Shown here piece by piece: positions 7,336 through 15,297 of a stretch of DNA of 32,408 nucleotides. The notes under the pieces are model-generated. The model was not told where the DNA came from and did not search any database. It saw only the letters and a program-made list of their open reading frames with translations. Position numbers and translations under genes: made by a program. Position 1 is the first letter of the stretch. Each line of letters starts with the position of its first letter. The stretch covers positions 1 through 32,408 of the forward strand of contig CAKRNX010000008.1 in NCBI GenBank assembly GCA_934371475.1, in the 5' to 3' direction. This DNA comes from an uncultured Lachnospiraceae bacterium. GTDB lineage: Bacteria > Bacillota > Clostridia > Lachnospirales > Lachnospiraceae.

Positions 7336-8724
7336 TCACCCTCTCAGAAATGCCTGATAACCTTTCTTCGCCTCATAGATATCTGCTTTGCTTGTGATTT
7401 CCATCGGTGCATGCATACTCAGTACTGCCACGCCGCTGTCTACAACTTCCATTCCGTACAGTGCGGAAATATAGGCGATGGTTCCGCCGCCGCCCACATC
7501 GATGCGGCCAAGCTCTGCAGTCTGAAATGCCACGGAATGTCTGTCCATAACATTGCGGATCCATCCCAGGTACTCTGCATTTGCATCGTTGGAATGGGAT
7601 TTTCCGGCGGATCCTGTATATTTATTGAACACCAGACCTTTTCCGAAAAATGCTGCATTTTTCTTTTCAAATGCCGATGCATACAGCGGATCAAACGCTG
7701 CGCTTACATCAGAAGAGAGCATTTTGGAACTGCTTAAGCATCTGCGCAGTCCCAGTTCGCTATACTGACCCATGCAGTTCATCAGCTCTGCCACTGCGTT
7801 TTCAAAAAAGCGTGACTGTGCGCCGGTCGCCCCCACACTGCCGATCTCTTCTTTATCCACCAGCAGGCAGCAGCATGTGTGTGCCTGTACTTCCGTATCC
7901 AGCAGCGCTGCCAGGGAAGTGTAGCTGCAGACTCTGTCATCCTGTCCGTAAGCCGCCACCATACTGCGGTCAAATCCGCAGTCTCTGGCCTTGCCTGCCG
8001 GTACAATCTCCAGCTCTGCTGACAGGAAATCTTCCTCATCCATATCATATTTTTCTTTCAGGATCTGCAGAATGCCTGCCTTCACCGCGTCTTTCTTCTC
8101 CTCTTCTCCGTCCATGTTTACCGGTCTGCTGCCTACCAGCAGATCCAGATTTTCACCTTCTACCACTACTTTGGCTTTCTTGTCCATCTGCTCTCCGGAC
8201 AGATGGATCAGCAGATCTGTCACGCAGAATACCGGATCACTCTCTTCCTCACCGATCCGCACTTCTGTCACTGTACCATCCTTTTTGACTACTACACCAT
8301 GGATTGCCAGTGGGATCGTCACCCACTGATATTTCTTGATACCGCCGTAGTAATGGGTATCGAGATATGCCATCTCATTATCCTCATACAGCGGATTCTG
8401 TTTCAGGTCCAGTCTCGGAGAATCAATGTGTGCACCCAGGATGCGCATTCCCTTCTCCATCGGCTCTGTTCCCACCATAAACAGCACCACTGACTTGTTC
8501 ATGCAGATACTGTACACTTTATCGCCGGGCTGCAGCTTTTTCCCGGAGGTGATCACATTCTCCAGATTCTCATATCCTGCTGCCTCCGCCTGCTTCACCG
8601 CTTCTTTCACACATTCGCGCTCTGTCTTTCCTTTATCCAGGAACTCCCGATAGCTGCCGCACAGCTGCTCCAGCTCGGCGCACTGTTCCACCGTATAAGA
8701 TTTCCACGTATTTTCTTTACTCAT
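7336..8724 (-). CDS. apeA: M18 family metalloaminopeptidase (ApeA/aspartyl aminopeptidase-like)
   Basis: A 462-residue cytoplasmic zinc aminopeptidase of the M18 (DAP2/Ape1) family. Motifs: GAHIDSPR (zinc His/Asp), GQDDRV (bridging Asp), DKEEIGSVGATGAQS (catalytic Glu-Glu), SSDVSAAFDP, and SMHAPMEITSKAD (C-terminal His ligand). It probably removes N-terminal residues, acidic or broad, from peptides. AAGGAGG lies 7 bases before the ATG. The gene is expressed from the promoter at 8821-8849 together with the aldo/keto reductase. The length is normal for the bacterial branch. Confidence 0.92.
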   Translation of the reverse strand: MSKENTWKSYTVEQCAELEQLCGSYREFLDKGKTERECVKEAVKQAEAAGYENLENVITSGKKLQPGDKVYSICMNKSVVLFMVGTEPMEKGMRILGAHIDSPRLDLKQNPLYEDNEMAYLDTHYYGGIKKYQWVTIPLAIHGVVVKKDGTVTEVRIGEEESDPVFCVTDLLIHLSGEQMDKKAKVVVEGENLDLLVGSRPVNMDGEEEKKDAVKAGILQILKEKYDMDEEDFLSAELEIVPAGKARDCGFDRSMVAAYGQDDRVCSYTSLAALLDTEVQAHTCCCLLVDKEEIGSVGATGAQSRFFENAVAELMNCMGQYSELGLRRCLSSSKMLSSDVSAAFDPLYASAFEKKNAAFFGKGLVFNKYTGSAGKSHSNDANAEYLGWIRNVMDRHSVAFQTAELGRIDVGGGGTIAYISALYGMEVVDSGVAVLSMHAPMEITSKADIYEAKKGYQAFLRG

Positions 8725-8755
8725 TGCAAATCCTCCTTATATGAATGATGTTAAT

Positions 8756-8776
8756 GCAAACAGCAGAACGGACTGC
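8756..8776 (-). promoter_or_regulatory. Leader motif shared by the M18 aminopeptidase and pepT genes
   Basis: Matches the segment at 5974-5994 in 18 of 21 bases. It lies within the leader, downstream of the promoter at 8821-8849 and about 31 bases before the start codon. Confidence 0.35.
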
Positions 8777-8820
8777 CTGTCTGCTGATTTCTTTGTTTCC
8801 ATGCTGCTTTCAGCCCAAAT

Positions 8821-8849
8821 ATTTTACCATACTTTCCTAAAAGTTCCAA
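8821..8849 (-). promoter_or_regulatory. Promoter of the M18 aminopeptidase/aldo-keto reductase operon
   Basis: Minus-strand -35 TTGGAA (8844-8849), 17-base spacer, -10 TAAAAT (8821-8826) with an extended TG just upstream of the -10. The leader to the start codon is about 90 bases. Confidence 0.7.
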
Positions 8850-8861
8850 GCACTCCCGTGG

Positions 8862-8890
8862 TTCAGGAATGCCCAGGCATTCCTGCTGCA
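8862..8890 (-). repeat. Dispersed repeat, partial copy (hairpin module)
   Basis: A 10-bp stem, CAGGAATGCC (8864-8873) with GGCATTCCTG (8876-8885), 2-base loop, flanked by GCTGC. On the minus strand it reads GCAGCAGGAATGCC...GGCATTCCTGAA, the same module as at 21371-21400 and 32099-32126. It lies between the GH31 terminator and the aminopeptidase promoter. The whole 8725-9033 gap otherwise holds only that terminator, the promoter and the leader. Confidence 0.7.
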
Positions 8891-8906
8891 TGGAAGCAAG
8901 TCCAAA

Positions 8907-8948
8907 AATCGAAAAGGACCGAACCCTGTCCAGCAGGGTTCAGTCCTT
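8907..8948 (-). terminator. Intrinsic terminator of the GH31 gene
   Basis: Stem AAGGAC(T)GAACCCTG with CAGGGTTC(G)GTCCTT (arms within 8914-8948, 5-base loop), followed on the minus strand by TTTTCGATTTTT. It lies about 85 bases after the GH31 stop. Confidence 0.85.
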
Positions 8949-9033
8949 ATTAGCTGCATAGTCATCAATTTTATCTTACTTTTGGGGGGCAGATCATTTT
9001 GACGACCGAATTATTTCAGTCAGCAAATTCTGT

Positions 9034-11571
9034 TTATAATGCTTCAAAAACAGGAATCTGATCTAAAGGTGCGTCCACTGTATACCACTGTCCGCCTTCA
9101 TAGGTTTCTCCTGTGAAATAATGCTTCCAGTTTCCTTCCGGAAGATAAACATCCCAGGTAGTTGCGCCCTGTTCCATTACCGGGCATACAAGATACTTAT
9201 CGCCAAACATATACTGTGTTTCTGCGTTTCTTGCTTCCGGATCATCCGGATATTCATAAGCCAGGGAGCGCATCATCGGATATCCGGTTTCAGATGCCTT
9301 TTCTGCATTTTCCAGAATATAATCCTGAAGGTCATAATGGATATCATTAAATATATTAAAGATCTCAATAATGCTGGTATCATTATAACGTTCTGCCAGA
9401 TTCCACGGCATTCTGGTACGGCTCAGGCTCGGGTTATCATAGTTTCTGCCTTCAGAATGAAGCTGGATAGCCGGAGAGAAAGCTACCTGCGCAAGGGCTC
9501 TCAGATACAGTTCTTTGTATTCATATCCCGGGAGATCTCCTCCGAATCCGGACATATCAGGTGTATTGAAAGGAACATTGGAAATAGCCAGATTCATCTG
9601 TGCATTCAGTACAGCCTGGAACTCTTCCCAGGTCGGTTTCTGATCGCCCATCCACATCCACGGATGCTGGTTCATATGGCGGCCTGCGGCACGGCTGAAC
9701 ATAACGGCATCTCCGTCTGTAAGTTCATTGGCAATGTCATAGAGTACCTGGGCATACAGATCCGGGTAATCATTTCTGAGCTCATCTCCGCGGCGTCCGT
9801 CATAAGCAACAGCGTCACGGCCCCAGAGGAATTCTCCGCCATCTGTCTTAAATCCGCTGATGCCGATCTCAGTAAACAGATAGTTCATTTTTCCTTTCAG
9901 CCATTCTTTTGTCATCGGGTTGGTGAAATCCAGAATCATATTGTCGGTAAACCAGTCATTGGGCTGACGGTAAGGAGTACCGTCCTCATTCATAATTACC
10001 ATCTTGTTATCAATCAGGTATTCAATGTCTGCTGTCATCTGCGGATTTGTGGAATTACCGTCGTCGTCCAGCTTAGGCTCTCTGATTGAAGGAATCATCC
10101 AGAGAATAAAGTGGGCATCTTTTTCCTTCATTTCTTTTACCAGAGCCACCGGATCCGTCCAGCGATCTCCCCAGATAAAATCAGAAACGCTGAAGCAGTA
10201 GTCTCCGGATTGAGGTGTATACTGCGCATCATAGAAGAGATAGAAGTTATTTTTCCATCCTTCTGTAATAATGGTATTATATTTTACGCCATATTCCTCT
10301 GCTTTGTTCATGACATCTTCAATCTCTGCAGTACTGCTCCATTCATTTGCGCACAGCCAGGTACCAAACGACCACTCGGGCGGCATAGCGGCATGACCAT
10401 TTGCATTCGCATATTCTGCTGCAATTTCCTCATTGTCTCCAAGGAAAATATGAAGATCTGTCTGATTCTCTTTTCTTGAAGAAACCAGGTCAATAATCTG
10501 GATGTCTTCGTTCTCAGATGCCATCTGGAAGGCAATCTGATCAGATTCATCAATGTAGAGACCGTATTTTCCCGGAACTGTATAATAAGGAACCGGCGCA
10601 TAGGTGGCACCGCTCTTGTACTGCTCCAGATACCAGTTTATGGTCTGAATATGAACTGTATTTCCGCGCTGATCCAGATCAGCAAACTGCATACCAAAGC
10701 CCATATACTGCTCATCCTCACTGCCGTCAACGTCATACTGAATCTGTTCAACATTACCGGCAGAGTCTGAAATTGCCTGAATTCCGTTGATTGCTGTAAC
10801 ATACTCATCATTTTCATTGTAAAAACGGATGCTGAACGGATTGTAGCTTACTTCCACACGGCAGTCGTCCGTTTTGGCACTAAAGCCTTCCTCATACTCG
10901 GTGATCTCCGGAGTCTGCTCATCCGGCAATAATTCTCCGAAACCGGTATTCAGGTGAATGCCGCCTGCTTCTTCAAACACCATCTGAACCTGGAAACCGT
11001 CCTCTGCTTCCAGTACAAGACCGGATTTTTCCGGATTACGTTTCATCTGTGTATAGTTCACCTTTTCCATAACAGTCACTTCATAATCCTCACTGACTGT
11101 ATCACCAACCTGGAAATGATAAGAAACCACATCATCTTTTTCAAGAGCCGGGAGATTACAGGAATAGATTTCACGGTCTACTTTACTCAGATCTACCTGA
11201 TCCGCCTTATCAGCGGTAAATCCCGGGATAGCAAAAGGCAGGCTAAATACGTCCTCTACAAGCCCCATTTTGATAGGCTCCTGCTTTTTGCCATTTAAAG
11301 TCCATTCAAGCGTTACATTGCGGATCATAAAATCCTCGGAATCCACTTTGGCAGAAACATAAATGGCAGTTTCCTCACCTGAGAGGGGAGTCGTAGGATT
11401 TCTCACTGCAGTAACCGGGTCTACAACCTCAATCGAGTAGACCTGCTGAATGCCGTAAGGAACGTGGTGGAAGGTAATTTCTCCACTGTTCTCCGCGTCG
11501 CTCGCATAACCGGTCAGCCCCAGCGGCATGGATAATGTTAATAAAAGTGCTAAAAAGTGCTTTCTTTTCAT
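9034..11571 (-). CDS. Exported glycoside hydrolase family 31 protein
   Basis: An 845-residue retaining alpha-glycosidase. The start is the second ATG (11571): AGGAGG lies 9 bases before it, whereas the ATG at 11580 directly abuts the same AGGAGG. Order: signal peptide (MKRKHFLALLLTLSMPLGLTG), an extra Ig-like N-terminal region (about 30-170), the GH31 beta-sandwich, the catalytic barrel, and C-terminal beta domains. The nucleophile is Asp about 577 in GFKTDGGEF; the acid/base is probably Asp about 643 in WMGDQKPTWE. The lipobox-like LTG is followed by Tyr (TAT), not Cys. The substrate is unresolved: alpha-glucosidase, xylosidase and galactosidase/GalNAcase subgroups all remain possible. It is monocistronic, with its own promoter and terminator and three phased upstream TTGCAC sites that hint at regulated sugar use. 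Confidence 0.9.
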   Translation of the reverse strand: MKRKHFLALLLTLSMPLGLTGYASDAENSGEITFHHVPYGIQQVYSIEVVDPVTAVRNPTTPLSGEETAIYVSAKVDSEDFMIRNVTLEWTLNGKKQEPIKMGLVEDVFSLPFAIPGFTADKADQVDLSKVDREIYSCNLPALEKDDVVSYHFQVGDTVSEDYEVTVMEKVNYTQMKRNPEKSGLVLEAEDGFQVQMVFEEAGGIHLNTGFGELLPDEQTPEITEYEEGFSAKTDDCRVEVSYNPFSIRFYNENDEYVTAINGIQAISDSAGNVEQIQYDVDGSEDEQYMGFGMQFADLDQRGNTVHIQTINWYLEQYKSGATYAPVPYYTVPGKYGLYIDESDQIAFQMASENEDIQIIDLVSSRKENQTDLHIFLGDNEEIAAEYANANGHAAMPPEWSFGTWLCANEWSSTAEIEDVMNKAEEYGVKYNTIITEGWKNNFYLFYDAQYTPQSGDYCFSVSDFIWGDRWTDPVALVKEMKEKDAHFILWMIPSIREPKLDDDGNSTNPQMTADIEYLIDNKMVIMNEDGTPYRQPNDWFTDNMILDFTNPMTKEWLKGKMNYLFTEIGISGFKTDGGEFLWGRDAVAYDGRRGDELRNDYPDLYAQVLYDIANELTDGDAVMFSRAAGRHMNQHPWMWMGDQKPTWEEFQAVLNAQMNLAISNVPFNTPDMSGFGGDLPGYEYKELYLRALAQVAFSPAIQLHSEGRNYDNPSLSRTRMPWNLAERYNDTSIIEIFNIFNDIHYDLQDYILENAEKASETGYPMMRSLAYEYPDDPEARNAETQYMFGDKYLVCPVMEQGATTWDVYLPEGNWKHYFTGETYEGGQWYTVDAPLDQIPVFEAL

Positions 11572-11619
11572 GTGTGTCATCCTCCTTTTTTTGAAAGTTT
11601 CCGTGTAATTTCAATGCTC

Positions 11620-11648
11620 ATTATAAATAGTTTCAATCAATACGACAA
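11620..11648 (-). promoter_or_regulatory. Promoter of the GH31 gene
   Basis: Minus-strand -35 TTGTCG (11643-11648), 17-base spacer, perfect -10 TATAAT (11620-11625). Confidence 0.7.
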
Positions 11649-11695
11649 TTTCTTTATTTTGCCCACATAAAATCATATACATCAGATATTGCTGA

Positions 11696-11760
11696 TAAAA
11701 AAAGGTGCAATAGCTGTATATTTTGTGCAAATTATATAAATAAATTAAAAAAAGGTGCAA
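11696..11760 (-). promoter_or_regulatory. Three phased TTGCAC direct repeats upstream of the GH31 promoter
   Basis: TTGCAC on the minus strand occurs at 11705-11710, 11725-11730 and 11755-11760, spaced 20 and 30 bases apart, on nearly the same face of the helix. The outer two lie in an identical 15-base word (taaaaaaaggtgcaa on the plus strand, 11696-11710 and 11746-11760). They start 57 bases upstream of the -35. Candidate activator sites, for example for an AraC-type regulator (inference). Confidence 0.5.
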
Positions 11761-11764
11761 AAAA

Positions 11765-11823
11765 ACAAATCAGTATCAGTGGCAGGCACCACTCCCCTAT
11801 CGGATATAGTCTCCGGCAGGGCG
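11765..11823 (+). repeat. Dispersed repeat copy A (left module)
   Basis: Starts with the 17-base word ACAAATCAGTATCAGTG (11765-11781), identical to the minus strand at 18131-18147. It continues CACTCCCC-TATCGGATATAGTCTCCGGCAG, close to 21288-21317 and to the minus strand of 18090-18120. The sequence to the right (to 11956) differs from other copies but is also hairpin-rich. Confidence 0.6.
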
Positions 11824-11951
11824 CGATTTCAGTTCATGCGTCAGCTGCACAGTCTACACTTCGTTTCGGTCGGCGCAAAACCATTGTCCACCGGACAATA
11901 TACGCCCTGCCGTAGGCTTTTTGTTTCACAGGACGCGTTTTCCTGTGAAAC

Positions 11952-12000
11952 AAAAAAATACCGCCGGATCAATCGCTCAACTGTTGATCCAGCGGTATTT
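11952..12000 (-). terminator. Intrinsic terminator of the channel/OmpA operon
   Basis: Stem AATACCGC(T)GGATCAA with TTGATCC(G)GCGGTATT (arms within 11957-11999), followed on the minus strand by a run of seven T. It starts four bases after the OmpA-protein stop codon. Confidence 0.9.
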
Positions 12001-12003
12001 TAT

Positions 12004-13212
12004 TTACTGTATCACGATGGGCTGCCCGTCGCCGCCCGCATTGTCCGAAGCATCTGCCCCCGCAGAAGCATCATCTCCTGATGGCGCATCTACCACCGTC
12101 TCGGAACCGGCCTGTGTCTCTGCCGTGTTCTGTGTATCCGCATCTGCCGCTGCCTGCGTATCGCTTGCCACGCTCTCTTCCAGCATTTGCTGCAGGGAAC
12201 TGATCATCTCCTCATCTTTCAGGCGGAACTTGATCTCTACACGGCGGGAAGCTTCCATGTCTTCATTGCCATTGACATCCAGCACTGGATTGCTCTGAGA
12301 ACGGCCGTTGGCTGTCAGCTTCTCCATCAGTACTTCACCCTGATTTTCATCCAGAAAACTGTCCTTGTTGTTGACCAGGTACTCTGCCACCGCAAATGCC
12401 CTGCGCTGGGACAGATCCAGGTTGGAAATATATCCGCCACTGGAATCAGTATAGCCGTCGATAATGACTTCTGCCAGATACGGTTCGTACTCCTCGCTCA
12501 ACAGCACCTTACAGTACACGGGAAGTACCTGAGCCAGCACCTGTGTGCCTTCTTCCTTCAATTCACTTGCATTGTAATCAAACAGCACGCTTGAATCGAG
12601 CACCATCGCACCGGTCTGTTTATCAATCTCCACCGAGATATGGTTTGACTCAAACTCTTCGTTCAGAGATGCAATCAGATCGGCCTTGACGCCGATGATC
12701 TGGTCAATCTTCTGCTGCTGTTCTGACATCAGCGCGGTCTGCTCATCCAGCTTCGCCTGCTGGGATGTCAGCAGTGTATTCTGCTGATCCAGCTTTGTCT
12801 GGCTGGCGGACAGATCCGCCTCCTTCTGCTCCAGCTCGCTGGCCTGCTCACTCAGCTGTGTCTGCAGGTCAGCCAGTGCAGCAGCCTGTTCATCCAGGGT
12901 ACTTTGCTGGGCGCTTAACTTGTCTGCCTGCTCGTCCAGCGTAGTCTGCTGGTTTTCAAGCTGTGCTGACTGTTCGCTCAGCTGGGCGGACTGCTCATTC
13001 AGCTGTGTCTGGCTCTTGTTCAGCTCATTCTGCGTCTGCAGCTGCTTGGCCTGTTCATTCAGCTTCTCCGTATAGTTTTTCTGAGCCTGCATCAGGCATA
13101 CCGCCATGATCAGCACGAAGAGAAGGAGCAGGCCGGACATCATATCCGAATAGGAGCGCCACACATTATGGTGTGTGGAATCCTCCATTTTTCTCCGGTT
13201 TACTTTCTTCAT
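12004..13212 (-). CDS. MotB/ZorB-like OmpA-family protein with heptad-repeat rod
   Basis: A 402-residue protein: a short cytoplasmic N-terminus, one transmembrane helix with YSDMMSGLLLLFVLIMAV (residues 21-38), a long rod, an OmpA/MotB peptidoglycan-binding domain (about 205-330) and a low-complexity Ala/Asp/Gly/Thr tail. Asp23, just inside the helix, matches the proton-carrying Asp of MotB and ZorB. The OmpA domain shows LDSSVLFDYNASEL, IDGYTDSSG, NLDLSQRRAFAVAEYL and ASRRVEIKF. The rod has a leucine at exactly every seventh residue from L64 to L155 (14 in register), far more regular than usual. It is the second gene of a two-gene operon, 21 bases after its channel partner. It probably anchors a proton-driven motor to peptidoglycan; the output is unknown. 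Confidence 0.85.
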   Translation of the reverse strand: MKKVNRRKMEDSTHHNVWRSYSDMMSGLLLLFVLIMAVCLMQAQKNYTEKLNEQAKQLQTQNELNKSQTQLNEQSAQLSEQSAQLENQQTTLDEQADKLSAQQSTLDEQAAALADLQTQLSEQASELEQKEADLSASQTKLDQQNTLLTSQQAKLDEQTALMSEQQQKIDQIIGVKADLIASLNEEFESNHISVEIDKQTGAMVLDSSVLFDYNASELKEEGTQVLAQVLPVYCKVLLSEEYEPYLAEVIIDGYTDSSGGYISNLDLSQRRAFAVAEYLVNNKDSFLDENQGEVLMEKLTANGRSQSNPVLDVNGNEDMEASRRVEIKFRLKDEEMISSLQQMLEESVASDTQAAADADTQNTAETQAGSETVVDAPSGDDASAGADASDNAGGDGQPIVIQ

Positions 13213-13233
13213 CGTCTATCCTCCTCATCCGGT

Positions 13234-14679
13234 TTAACGGAACAGCCCCCGCTTTCCCTTTGACTGCTGACGCTCCATCACCTGGATCAGGCGGTCAAGA
13301 CGGTCGTTGAGTTCTGACAGATCTGCCGTCTCTTTCTGACCGGAAACACCCTTGAGTTCTTCTGTCACCGCATTCAGCGTTTTCACTGTCAGATCATTCA
13401 TCTGGGACATCCGCTCCATCACCCTGCTCATGTAATCGACAAATTCACGCAGATTGTCCTGCTGCGTCTGCATGGCCTCAAGACATTTCTCCTGGCTGGC
13501 CGCGGACGTCTTCATGGCTCTGGTCATCTCCTCCTCACCGGTCATCACGCCCTGCCGGAACTGCTGATGTATCTGAGCCATCTCGCGCTGCAGCTCGGCC
13601 TGCAGATCTGTCATTCCCTTCTGGAAACCGACCTGTCCGTTGGAGAGCTCCTTCTGGAACTGCGCCTGCTGCTGCTGCGCTTCAGACAGGAAACGCACAT
13701 AATCTCTCTGCAGTTTGTTGGAATCTTTCAGAATATCCCGCATATCTATAAATTCCCCCATCAGCTCGCTGCGGATCGCCTCCGTCACCTGTAGCGCTAC
13801 ATTCCGGAGCAGATCTTCCTGATTTTCCGCTACCACATGAGTAAAATCTGCCATGGTCCTTGTGAGCTGATCAATCGCGGGCTCCACATAATGCTCAAAG
13901 CTGACTGCCATCTGCTCAGATACATCCTTTGTCATATCCTTAGCCGCCTTAATCTGCTCCTTCTGATTGGCCAGCACATGATTCATCGCCGTTGCATCCG
14001 TAGGCGGCACAGCGCACAGATAATATTTGTCAAGAAAATTGTCAAGGCTCTCGGACACTCGCGTCAGAGACCCTCTCAGCCAGTAGGAAAACGCAATCGA
14101 CAGCGTCAGACCGTAAATAGAAGTTACAAACGCAACCTTGATCCCATTAATCAGGGAGGAAACCGATGTGGTCATCTCCTCATAGCTGACAGGATTGAAA
14201 CCGCGCAGACCCCAGACAAGCCCCAGGAACGTTCCCAGGATACCGAAGCTGGTCAGGATATCCGGTATCATCTCAATCATGCGGCGATGCGTGTAATTGT
14301 TGATCTCATACTCGCCTATGTAATCCCCGATATCGCACGGGCTGTTTGTCTTGCGCAGATATCCCAGATATTCCTGGTACTTGTGATCGAGGTAATCCAC
14401 TTCAAAAATCCTGCTGCCTGAGGACGTAATCTGTCCCATCGTCCCCTTGTTCTGGTAAATGCTCATCAGTTTGGCCGAAGCCCGATCCAGGCCGTCCGCG
14501 CTCTGCGACATCCGCCGGAATCCGATCATCCCTGCGGCAATGATAATCACCGCCATCAGTCCCAGTACTGCCAGATTAAATGCCAGAGATATCAAATCCG
14601 TATCCCTGGATATCAGTGTGATAAACACACAGACCCCTGCTGCCAGTATGGCAACCACTACATTAGAAACTTTTCGCAT
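13234..14679 (-). CDS. MotA/TolQ/ExbB proton-channel protein, ZorA-like with long tail
   Basis: 481 residues from the ATG at 14679, which has AGGAGG 9 bases upstream. The ATG at 14733 lies inside the promoter and is rejected. Two N-terminal transmembrane helices (VVVAILAAGVCVFITLI and LISLAFNLAVLGLMAVIIIAAGM) are followed by a cytoplasmic stretch. Then comes the MotA/ExbB core pair: IPDILTSFGILGTFLGLVWGL, and INGIKVAFVTSIYGLTLSIAF. The last about 250 residues are a Gln/Glu-rich helical, coiled-coil cytoplasmic tail. A long tail is the hallmark of ZorA relative to MotA. It pairs with the OmpA protein and should form a 5:2 ion-driven motor (family knowledge). No ZorC, ZorD or ZorE gene is adjacent, so a defence role is unproven. 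Confidence 0.85.
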   Translation of the reverse strand: MRKVSNVVVAILAAGVCVFITLISRDTDLISLAFNLAVLGLMAVIIIAAGMIGFRRMSQSADGLDRASAKLMSIYQNKGTMGQITSSGSRIFEVDYLDHKYQEYLGYLRKTNSPCDIGDYIGEYEINNYTHRRMIEMIPDILTSFGILGTFLGLVWGLRGFNPVSYEEMTTSVSSLINGIKVAFVTSIYGLTLSIAFSYWLRGSLTRVSESLDNFLDKYYLCAVPPTDATAMNHVLANQKEQIKAAKDMTKDVSEQMAVSFEHYVEPAIDQLTRTMADFTHVVAENQEDLLRNVALQVTEAIRSELMGEFIDMRDILKDSNKLQRDYVRFLSEAQQQQAQFQKELSNGQVGFQKGMTDLQAELQREMAQIHQQFRQGVMTGEEEMTRAMKTSAASQEKCLEAMQTQQDNLREFVDYMSRVMERMSQMNDLTVKTLNAVTEELKGVSGQKETADLSELNDRLDRLIQVMERQQSKGKRGLFR

Positions 14680-14704
14680 GCAAAAAATCCTCCTCTCTTC
14701 GTCC

Positions 14705-14733
14705 ATTATAACTTTGAAGATTCGTTCTTTCAA
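14705..14733 (-). promoter_or_regulatory. Promoter of the channel/OmpA operon
   Basis: Minus-strand -35 TTGAAA (14728-14733), 17-base spacer, perfect -10 TATAAT (14705-14710). It is divergent from the yqeY promoter, with 28 bases between the two -35 elements. Confidence 0.85.
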
Positions 14734-14761
14734 CCGCTATTGTGACAGAATTTCTTAAGAC

Positions 14762-14790
14762 TTCCCAATTCTTTTCTTATCTGCTATAAT
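14762..14790 (+). promoter_or_regulatory. Promoter of yqeY
   Basis: -35 TTCCCA (14762-14767), 17-base spacer, perfect -10 TATAAT (14785-14790). Confidence 0.7.
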
Positions 14791-14845
14791 GGGTGCCGGA
14801 AATATCTGATTCACAGGAAGTAATTGACAGAAAGGATGCGATATT

Positions 14846-15292
14846 ATGAGCAGAATCGATGAAGTAAGAAGTGCTATGCAGGCTGCTATGAAAGCAAAAG
14901 ATAAAGACCGGAAGGACGCTCTCTCCATGCTGCTGTCAGCCCTGAAAAACAAGGCTATTGACAAACGCGCGGATCTGACCCCGGATGAGGAGAATGAGGT
15001 TGTTCTCAAGGAGATCAAACAGACAAAAGAAACTCTGGAGCTGACTCCTGCAGACCGCACTGATATCATTCAGGAATGTACTTTCCGTATCTCTGTCCTG
15101 GAGGAATTTGCTCCTCATATGATGGACGAGGCCGAGATCCGCGAGGTCATCGAACAGGTGCTGGCTGAACTGGAAATCTCCGCCCCCACCCCCAAGGACA
15201 AAGGCCGTATCATGAAAGTGCTCATGCCCAAAGTCAAGGGACAGGCAGACGGCAAGCTGGTCAATGAAATACTGGCTTCTGTGATGAAATAA
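14846..15292 (+). CDS. yqeY: GatB/YqeY domain-containing protein
   Basis: A 148-residue protein matching the YqeY family in length and character: an N-terminal helical hairpin with LSMLLSALKNKAID, a middle helix ending in ISVLEEFAPHMM, and the tail domain GRIMKVLMPKVKGQADGKLVNEILASVMK, which resembles the GatB C-terminal tRNA-interacting domain. The likely role is a tRNA- or amidotransferase-related function, poorly defined. AAAGGA lies about 9 bases before the ATG. It is a single gene on the plus strand with its own promoter and a shared terminator. Confidence 0.92.
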   Translation: MSRIDEVRSAMQAAMKAKDKDRKDALSMLLSALKNKAIDKRADLTPDEENEVVLKEIKQTKETLELTPADRTDIIQECTFRISVLEEFAPHMMDEAEIREVIEQVLAELEISAPTPKDKGRIMKVLMPKVKGQADGKLVNEILASVMK

Positions 15293-15297
15293 AACAA

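Larger units (their letters stand above)
11572..12003. other. Regulatory and repeat-rich intergenic region upstream of the GH31 gene
   Basis: 432 bases with no supported protein gene. From right to left they hold the OmpA-gene terminator, a 16-bp perfect hairpin (11918-11933 with 11941-11956), inverted arms CGGCAGGGCG (11814-11823 with 11903-11912), ATTGTCC/GGACAAT (11883-11899), dispersed repeat copy A, three TTGCAC sites, and the GH31 promoter. Confidence 0.6.

Noticed and set aside
6246..7397. 383-codon open frame on the plus strand
   Set aside because: It is antisense to the aldo/keto reductase gene, which has clear motifs; there is no recognisable protein, and it arises from codon bias.
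11918..11956. 16-bp perfect hairpin as an intrinsic terminator
   Set aside because: Its T-run is in the 5' arm on either strand, not after the stem. The true terminator of the OmpA gene is the adjacent hairpin at 11957-11999.
12004..14679. Complete Zorya defence system
   Set aside because: Only the ZorA/ZorB-like pair is present. The flanks are yqeY and a GH31 gene, each with its own transcription signals; no ZorC/D/E-like gene is seen.
14680..14733. Earlier ATG for the channel protein
   Set aside because: It lies within the -35 to -10 region of the operon promoter, so it cannot be on the transcript.
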